From an uncultured Bacillota bacterium (GTDB lineage Bacteria > Bacillota_I > Bacilli_A > Erysipelotrichales > Erysipelotrichaceae), in the NCBI GenBank assembly GCA_900321955.1, contig ONXX01000087.1:1-8797 (forward strand): 8,797 nt of DNA, written 5' to 3'. This document shows, one piece after another, positions 5,080 through 8,797 of this stretch. Position numbers and translations under genes: made by a program. Below the pieces are notes generated by a model. It saw nothing but the letters and a program-made list of their open reading frames with translations, ran no database searches and was not told where the DNA came from. Within the stretch, counting starts at the first letter, position 1, and each line of letters begins with the position of its first letter.

Positions 5080-5994
5080 TTAATGTTGCTGTGTCTGTTT
5101 TGAAATAAAGTTTTTGATGATCTGTTTGTAGCGTTCAGGATCTTTGACCACCGATTGGGCGTGGTCAGCGCCTTCAAAGAGATGCAGTTCACTGTCCTTG
5201 TTTCGGACGGCGTCATACATCGCTTTGGAATGATGCGGGCCGATCAGATTGTCACTGGTCCCGTGGATGAAGCAGATCGGGACATCGCAATTCTCTATGG
5301 CTTTGATCGGTGAGGTTTCCTTGATGTGATAGTGATACAGCAGCAAGGCCAGCCGGTTTAAGATCGGCGTGATGAAGAGCTTGGGGATGTGCAGGTTCTT
5401 CACGACAAATTCGCCAAACAGCATGTCGGAATCGCAGAACGGACAATCGGCGATGATCCTATCGACCTTGCGGTAGCGGTTAACCAGCAGCACGGTTGCC
5501 GCTCCCATCGATTCGCCATGCAAGATGATCTTCGGATCGTGATACTTTTCGTTGACCATATCAATGAGGGCCGCCAGGTCTTTCGATTCCTTTTCACCTA
5601 AAGTGGAGTAATCGCCGGTGGATTCACCGAAGGAGCGCTCATCATAGAGGACGATCTGATAGCCGGCTTCATAGAACATCTTGGCGTACTTGATGGAATT
5701 GTAGCGGTTGGCGGTGTGACCGTGGGCAATGATGGCGACCTTGTTTTCCCTGTTTGGATTTTCTATGAATTCGCCATAAAGGACAGCGTTGTCCCGCTCC
5801 AGGGTGAAGGCTTCCTTTTGCCACTTGTTTTCGTAGTCTTCGATGGCATCGGAAAAGCCGTTGTCGATCTCCTGTCTGCGAGTCTGTTCTTTGCTTTTGC
5901 CGCCCGGCTTGACGATCAGCATCAGGCACTTGTAGCTGATGCCGATCAGCACGCAGAGGATGACAAGAAGAAGGATGAGTATGATTTTGATCAT
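5080..5994 (-). CDS. Membrane-anchored alpha/beta hydrolase
   Basis: A 304-residue serine hydrolase with an N-terminal membrane anchor (about 3-28), no cleavage site, and the catalytic domain probably outside the cell. The alpha/beta-hydrolase parts are complete: oxyanion segment AHGHTANRYN (90-99), YDERSFGES (117-125), nucleophile elbow HGESMGA with Ser162, acid HGTSDN with Asp248, and base GADHAQS with His278. It resembles the YqkD/FrsA-like hydrolase group in length and motifs; the substrate may be an acyl ester or peptide. Its ATG (5994-5992) overlaps the TGA of the upstream transporter gene (5993-5991) in an ATGA arrangement, and no Shine-Dalgarno sequence is visible before it. Translation is therefore probably coupled to the transporter. 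The pairing suggests a related substrate, but that is inference. Confidence 0.9.
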   Translation of the reverse strand: MIKIILILLLVILCVLIGISYKCLMLIVKPGGKSKEQTRRQEIDNGFSDAIEDYENKWQKEAFTLERDNAVLYGEFIENPNRENKVAIIAHGHTANRYNSIKYAKMFYEAGYQIVLYDERSFGESTGDYSTLGEKESKDLAALIDMVNEKYHDPKIILHGESMGAATVLLVNRYRKVDRIIADCPFCDSDMLFGEFVVKNLHIPKLFITPILNRLALLLYHYHIKETSPIKAIENCDVPICFIHGTSDNLIGPHHSKAMYDAVRNKDSELHLFEGADHAQSVVKDPERYKQIIKNFISKQTQQH

Positions 5995-7307
5995 GATTTT
6001 TTATGGTGCTTTGCCGCAAAAAGAAGCGGGATATTAGTGACCAGGATCAGCAGGGTCGATACCAGAAAGAGGACATTGGTCGGCAGGTAGGCAGTCAGTC
6101 CGTTGGCGTCAAGGATCTCGCCGTTATTCTTGATGATCGGGTTGGCGATGAACGGAGAGACGATCCACGGGATGAGGACGAAGAAGATGATGCGGAAGCC
6201 TTCAAACTGTCCCTTGGCATCTTCCGGGAAAAGCTGTTTCATCCAGACCGAGGTGACCTGCATGAACATGATGTAGCCGCAGCCGAAGAAGAAGAGTCCG
6301 ACCAGCAGCGGCCAGTTCATGATGGTCGACGGATCGATGAATTCCGGTTTGCCGAATAAGCCCAGGATGCCGACGCCGACGATCGAAAGGATGATCGAGA
6401 TCGAGGCAGCCAGGGTGAACTTGTTTCTGTTGAGAAGTTTCGATGCCGGGATGACCGAGAACATGCCCAGTATGAGAGCGATGCCCTGGATGATGCCGAT
6501 ATCGCCGGCGCTGAAGCCGAGGTAATAGATCATGTAGTTGCCCACATGCGGATAGTAGACGTTGAAGGCGATGAAGTAGGTCGTTAAGACCAGGAAGACC
6601 CAGACCAGTTCCTTGTGCTTCAGTAAGGCCTTGAGATCAAAGGCGGAGAAGAGCTGTTCAAAGAAGCTTCCTTCTTTGTAAGGTTTGAGGCCTTTGACAT
6701 CTTTGACGACGAATAAGGAGAGGATGCCAAAGAGGATGGCACCGCCGCCCATGACGGTAAACAGACGCATGTAGTTGTCGTTGCTTCCGATCAGTAAGCC
6801 GCCGACGATAGTGCCGATGATCGTACCGATGACCGGCTGGGTAGCCAGAGCTGCGCCAATGCCGCCGCGGTTTTCTTCATTCATGTTGTCATTGAGCCAG
6901 GCGTTGAAGCTGGCGTCATTGCCCATGGAGCCAAAGAAGGACATGAGGGCATCGGCCAGAACAACGGCTGTCGCTGCCAGCATGATGCCGGAAGCACCTT
7001 TTCCTTTGGCGATGAACTCGGTCGTGCCAAACAGGATCGTGAAGATGCCCCAGAGGATGTAGCCGATGGCCATGAAAGGTTTGCGCTTGCCAAGGCGGTC
7101 CGACATCGTTCCGAAAAGGAAGGTCGAGATCGTCGTGGCGATGGCTGAAACGGCGACCATCCAAGAGATGATCGTCGGATCTTTGGCGATCTTGGCGTAG
7201 ACGAAGGTATTGAACCACTGGTTTTCAATGTTCCAGCACAGCTGGCCGATGATGCCTAAGCCCCAGACCAGGATCCAGAAAAGAAATTTCGATTGTTTAT
7301 TTTTCAT
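5991..7307 (-). CDS. MFS transporter, possibly sugar or other solute:cation symporter
   Basis: A 438-residue polytopic membrane protein of the major facilitator superfamily with about 12 hydrophobic segments. After the second helix it has the MFS motif-A-like loop GTMSDRLGKRKP (residues 66-77). The N-terminal WNIENQWFNTFVYAKIAKDP segment is typical of an MFS group found in Clostridia and Erysipelotrichia that is distantly like SLC45/GPH sugar symporters. The start at 7307 (MKNKQSK) is preferred because AAAGGGG lies 9 nt upstream; in-frame ATGs at 7313 and 7331 have poorly placed or no ribosome sites. The 7308-7377 leader holds TACAAT, a fair -10 match, but no good -35. It heads a unit with the overlapping hydrolase and the lipoprotein. 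Transport direction and substrate cannot be told. Confidence 0.9.
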   Translation of the reverse strand: MKNKQSKFLFWILVWGLGIIGQLCWNIENQWFNTFVYAKIAKDPTIISWMVAVSAIATTISTFLFGTMSDRLGKRKPFMAIGYILWGIFTILFGTTEFIAKGKGASGIMLAATAVVLADALMSFFGSMGNDASFNAWLNDNMNEENRGGIGAALATQPVIGTIIGTIVGGLLIGSNDNYMRLFTVMGGGAILFGILSLFVVKDVKGLKPYKEGSFFEQLFSAFDLKALLKHKELVWVFLVLTTYFIAFNVYYPHVGNYMIYYLGFSAGDIGIIQGIALILGMFSVIPASKLLNRNKFTLAASISIILSIVGVGILGLFGKPEFIDPSTIMNWPLLVGLFFFGCGYIMFMQVTSVWMKQLFPEDAKGQFEGFRIIFFVLIPWIVSPFIANPIIKNNGEILDANGLTAYLPTNVLFLVSTLLILVTNIPLLFAAKHHKKS

Positions 7308-7374
7308 AAGCATAGACCCCTTTGATTTCATTGTAATACCGGTAGATGTTTCGTGTTTTGTTTTTTATAGAAAT

Positions 7375-7397
7375 AAAAAACCGGATTTCTCCGGTTT
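7375..7397 (-). terminator. Intrinsic terminator after aldo/keto reductase
   Basis: On the minus strand AAACCGGA pairs with TCCGGTTT (arms at 7390-7397 and 7378-7385) around a GAAA tetraloop, and three more T residues follow directly (7377-7375). It lies 5 nt past the reductase stop and about 68 nt before the transporter start, separating the two transcription units. Confidence 0.88.
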
Positions 7398-7402
7398 GAT
7401 GT

Positions 7403-8518
7403 CTAGTCGAGGACTTTGGCTGCGTTTTGCAGCAGTTCGATGATCGGAAGATGTTGCGGGCAGACGCCTTCACATTGACCACACTGGATACAATCGGAAG
7501 GTCCGCTCTTCTTTTCCTTGAGGCGGGCATACATCCGATCGGTTCTCTCGGATTTACCATACATGTTGATGGCGTTGATGGTCTTGAAGATGTCAGGGAT
7601 GCCGACATTCATCGGACAGCCGTCTGTGCAGTAGCTGCAGCCGGTACAGCCGATCTGCGGCGTTTCCTTCATGATGGTGACGACTTCTTTGATCGTCTCT
7701 TTTTCTTTATCGTTCAGCGGTGTGAAGCCGGTGAAGGTCTTGACGTTGTCTTCCATCTGTTCCAGCAAGGACATACCGGATAACAATGTCATGACACCTG
7801 GCAAAGAGCCGACATAGCGAAGGGCCCAGGAAGCGATCGACTTATCTGGATTGACGGCTTTGAATTTTTCTTCCAGGTCATTTCTTAACTGGGCAAGGCT
7901 GCCGCCCTTGATCGGTTCCATGACGACGATCGGGATGTTGCGTTCGCTTAAGATCTCATAGAGTTTTCCGGAGCAGACTTTCTCCGAATCCCAGTCGAGG
8001 TAGTTGAGCTGGATCTGGACGAATTCCACATCAGGGTACTTGTCTAAGATCTTGACCAGCATATCCGGTGTTCCGTGGAAGGAGAAACCGAGATGTCGGA
8101 TCAGACCCTGTCTCTTCTTTTCGAATCCGAAATTGAAGCAGTCGTATTTTTCGTAGTTGGCGAAATTTTCATCGTCCACCGCATGCATCAGATAGAAATC
8201 GAAGTAGCCGGCACCGGTTCTTTCCAGCTGTTCGTTGAAGATCCGTTCCTTGTCTTCTTCACATTTGATCTCCCATTCCGGCAGCTTGGTGGCAACCGTG
8301 AAGCTTTCGCGCGGATAGCGGTCGACGATCGCCTTCTTGACTTCGACTTCCGACATGCCATGGTGGTAGACGTAGGCAGTATCAAAATAAGTCAGACCGG
8401 CTTGCATATAAAGATCGACCATCCTGCAGACCTGTTCGTGGTCGATGACGCCGTCGATTTCCGGCAAACGCATCAGACCAAAACCGAGTTTCGGCATTTT
8501 TGTTAAATCGATTGACAT
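7403..8518 (-). CDS. Aldo/keto reductase with C-terminal two-cluster [4Fe-4S] ferredoxin domain
   Basis: A 371-residue cytoplasmic oxidoreductase. The N-terminal 270 residues form the aldo/keto reductase barrel: start strand KLGFGLMRLPE (10-20) and the catalytic tetrad Asp46, Tyr51 (FDTAYVY), Lys78 (VATKLP) and His112 (YLMHAV). The C-terminal part carries two ferredoxin motifs, CTGCSYCTDGCP (Cys291, 294, 297, 301) and CIQCGQCEGVCP (Cys343, 346, 349, 353), enough for two [4Fe-4S] clusters. This fused architecture is common in anaerobes. Its usual physiological substrate is not established, and the clusters suggest an electron partner other than, or besides, NAD(P)H. The start is supported by AAAGGAG before the ATG. 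It has its own promoter region upstream and a terminator after its TAG stop, so it is probably monocistronic. Confidence 0.95.
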   Translation of the reverse strand: MSIDLTKMPKLGFGLMRLPEIDGVIDHEQVCRMVDLYMQAGLTYFDTAYVYHHGMSEVEVKKAIVDRYPRESFTVATKLPEWEIKCEEDKERIFNEQLERTGAGYFDFYLMHAVDDENFANYEKYDCFNFGFEKKRQGLIRHLGFSFHGTPDMLVKILDKYPDVEFVQIQLNYLDWDSEKVCSGKLYEILSERNIPIVVMEPIKGGSLAQLRNDLEEKFKAVNPDKSIASWALRYVGSLPGVMTLLSGMSLLEQMEDNVKTFTGFTPLNDKEKETIKEVVTIMKETPQIGCTGCSYCTDGCPMNVGIPDIFKTINAINMYGKSERTDRMYARLKEKKSGPSDCIQCGQCEGVCPQHLPIIELLQNAAKVLD

Positions 8519-8599
8519 ATAGGCTCTCCTTTACTTTTGTAATTCTATTATCTTACAAAACTAAGCATCGCCGCAAACAGGAAACGGGATGCATTCGTT

Positions 8600-8610
8600 C
8601 TGTATCACAG
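8600..8610. promoter_or_regulatory. Small palindrome at the reductase start region
   Basis: CTGTATCACAG is an 11-bp inverted repeat (CTGT/ACAG around a 3-nt centre) at the downstream edge of the predicted -10 box of the reductase promoter. Its position fits a repressor operator, but half-sites this short occur by chance. Confidence 0.25.
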
Positions 8611-8637
8611 TAAAAGAAACTCGCTAAGGTTTGTCAA
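8609..8637 (-). promoter_or_regulatory. Probable promoter of the aldo/keto reductase gene
   Basis: On the minus strand a perfect TTGACA (8637-8632) is followed after 17 nt by TTTACT (8614-8609), a 4/6 match to the -10 consensus. This would give a leader of about 80 nt. A weaker alternative closer to the gene is TTGCGG (8576-8571), 18 nt, GATAAT (8552-8547). Confidence 0.45.
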
Positions 8638-8669
8638 TGATAAATTCACACAAACTAATTGTCCACTAT

Positions 8670-8702
8670 GAAAAGTCGTCACAATCGGACGATTTTTCTT
8701 TT
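8670..8702 (+). terminator. Terminator-like hairpin with plus-strand polarity
   Basis: GAAAAGTCGTC (8670-8680) pairs with GACGATTTTTC (8688-8698) over 11 bp with one G-U pair, 7-nt loop, then TTTT. On the plus strand the stem is complete and a U-tract follows. On the minus strand an A-C mismatch weakens it and the following bases are not T-rich. No plus-strand gene precedes it, so it more likely ends the minus-strand gene entering from the right edge, or an unseen short plus-strand RNA. Confidence 0.5.
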
Positions 8703-8729
8703 CGGGCTGATTGTTGTAATTATGTTTTT

Positions 8730-8797
8730 TTATTCCGTCTTGTAAGCTTCCATCGCTCGTGCGTAATATATCCTGAAGAATTTGTTCATCGCAGCGA
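8730..8797 (-). CDS. Possible C-terminal end of a gene running in from the right edge
   Basis: One minus-strand frame is open from the window edge for 21 codons to TAA at 8732-8730, ending YYARAMEAYKTE. The composition (aromatic, Lys/Glu, helical) looks protein-like and a terminator-like hairpin lies 32-60 nt downstream. The piece is too short to assign a family, and another minus-strand frame here is also open, so this is a weak call. Confidence 0.25.
   Translation of the reverse strand, partial: AAMNKFFRIYYARAMEAYKTE

Noticed and set aside
8075..8506. Plus-strand 143-codon open frame opposite the aldo/keto reductase
   Set aside because: It is antisense to the reductase's catalytic core, matches no family and is preceded by no promoter; it is a shadow of biased codon use.

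Overview
The window looks like chromosome from a low-to-mid GC member of the Bacillota (Firmicutes), most likely a gut or oral Erysipelotrichia- or Lachnospiraceae-type anaerobe. The pointers are strong AGGAG-type ribosome binding sites, short hairpin-plus-U-tract terminators, LSAC lipoprotein signals and protein families common in those groups. The taxonomic call is an inference from style, not from a marker gene. There are no rRNA or tRNA genes, CRISPR arrays, insertion sequences or phage genes.

Plus-strand half (1-4608), in order: the 3' part of an RtcB-type RNA ligase, closed by a terminator; a small gamma-glutamylcyclotransferase-like protein; a 103-residue Cys/His-rich two-helix membrane protein behind a near-consensus promoter; a zinc/manganese-type solute-binding lipoprotein reduced to its two ends; a zinc-ribbon membrane protein with a long Asp/Ser/Trp/Tyr tail; a tiny chimeric ORF joining the start of mannose-6-phosphate isomerase to the end of a ROK sugar kinase; and a PAP2 phosphatase. 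A strong terminator that works in both directions (4574-4608) separates this half from the next.

Minus-strand half (4609-8797), in direction of transcription: the probable last codons of a gene entering from the right edge; a [4Fe-4S] aldo/keto reductase with its own promoter region and terminator; then a three-gene unit of an MFS transporter, an alpha/beta hydrolase whose start overlaps the transporter stop (ATGA), and a small lipocalin-like lipoprotein.

The most unusual part is about 1900-3600. Two genes carry large deletions that stay in frame (the solute-binding protein and the manA/ROK pair). The gene between them has a 14-bp perfect tandem duplication that shifts the last codons out of frame. 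Collapsing the duplication restores the expected Asp-Trp-Asp-Ser-Asp-Trp end. I found no clear new multi-gene system. This cluster of structural damage, or of sequence or assembly variation, and the Cys/His membrane protein beside the solute-binding remnant are the points most worth checking.
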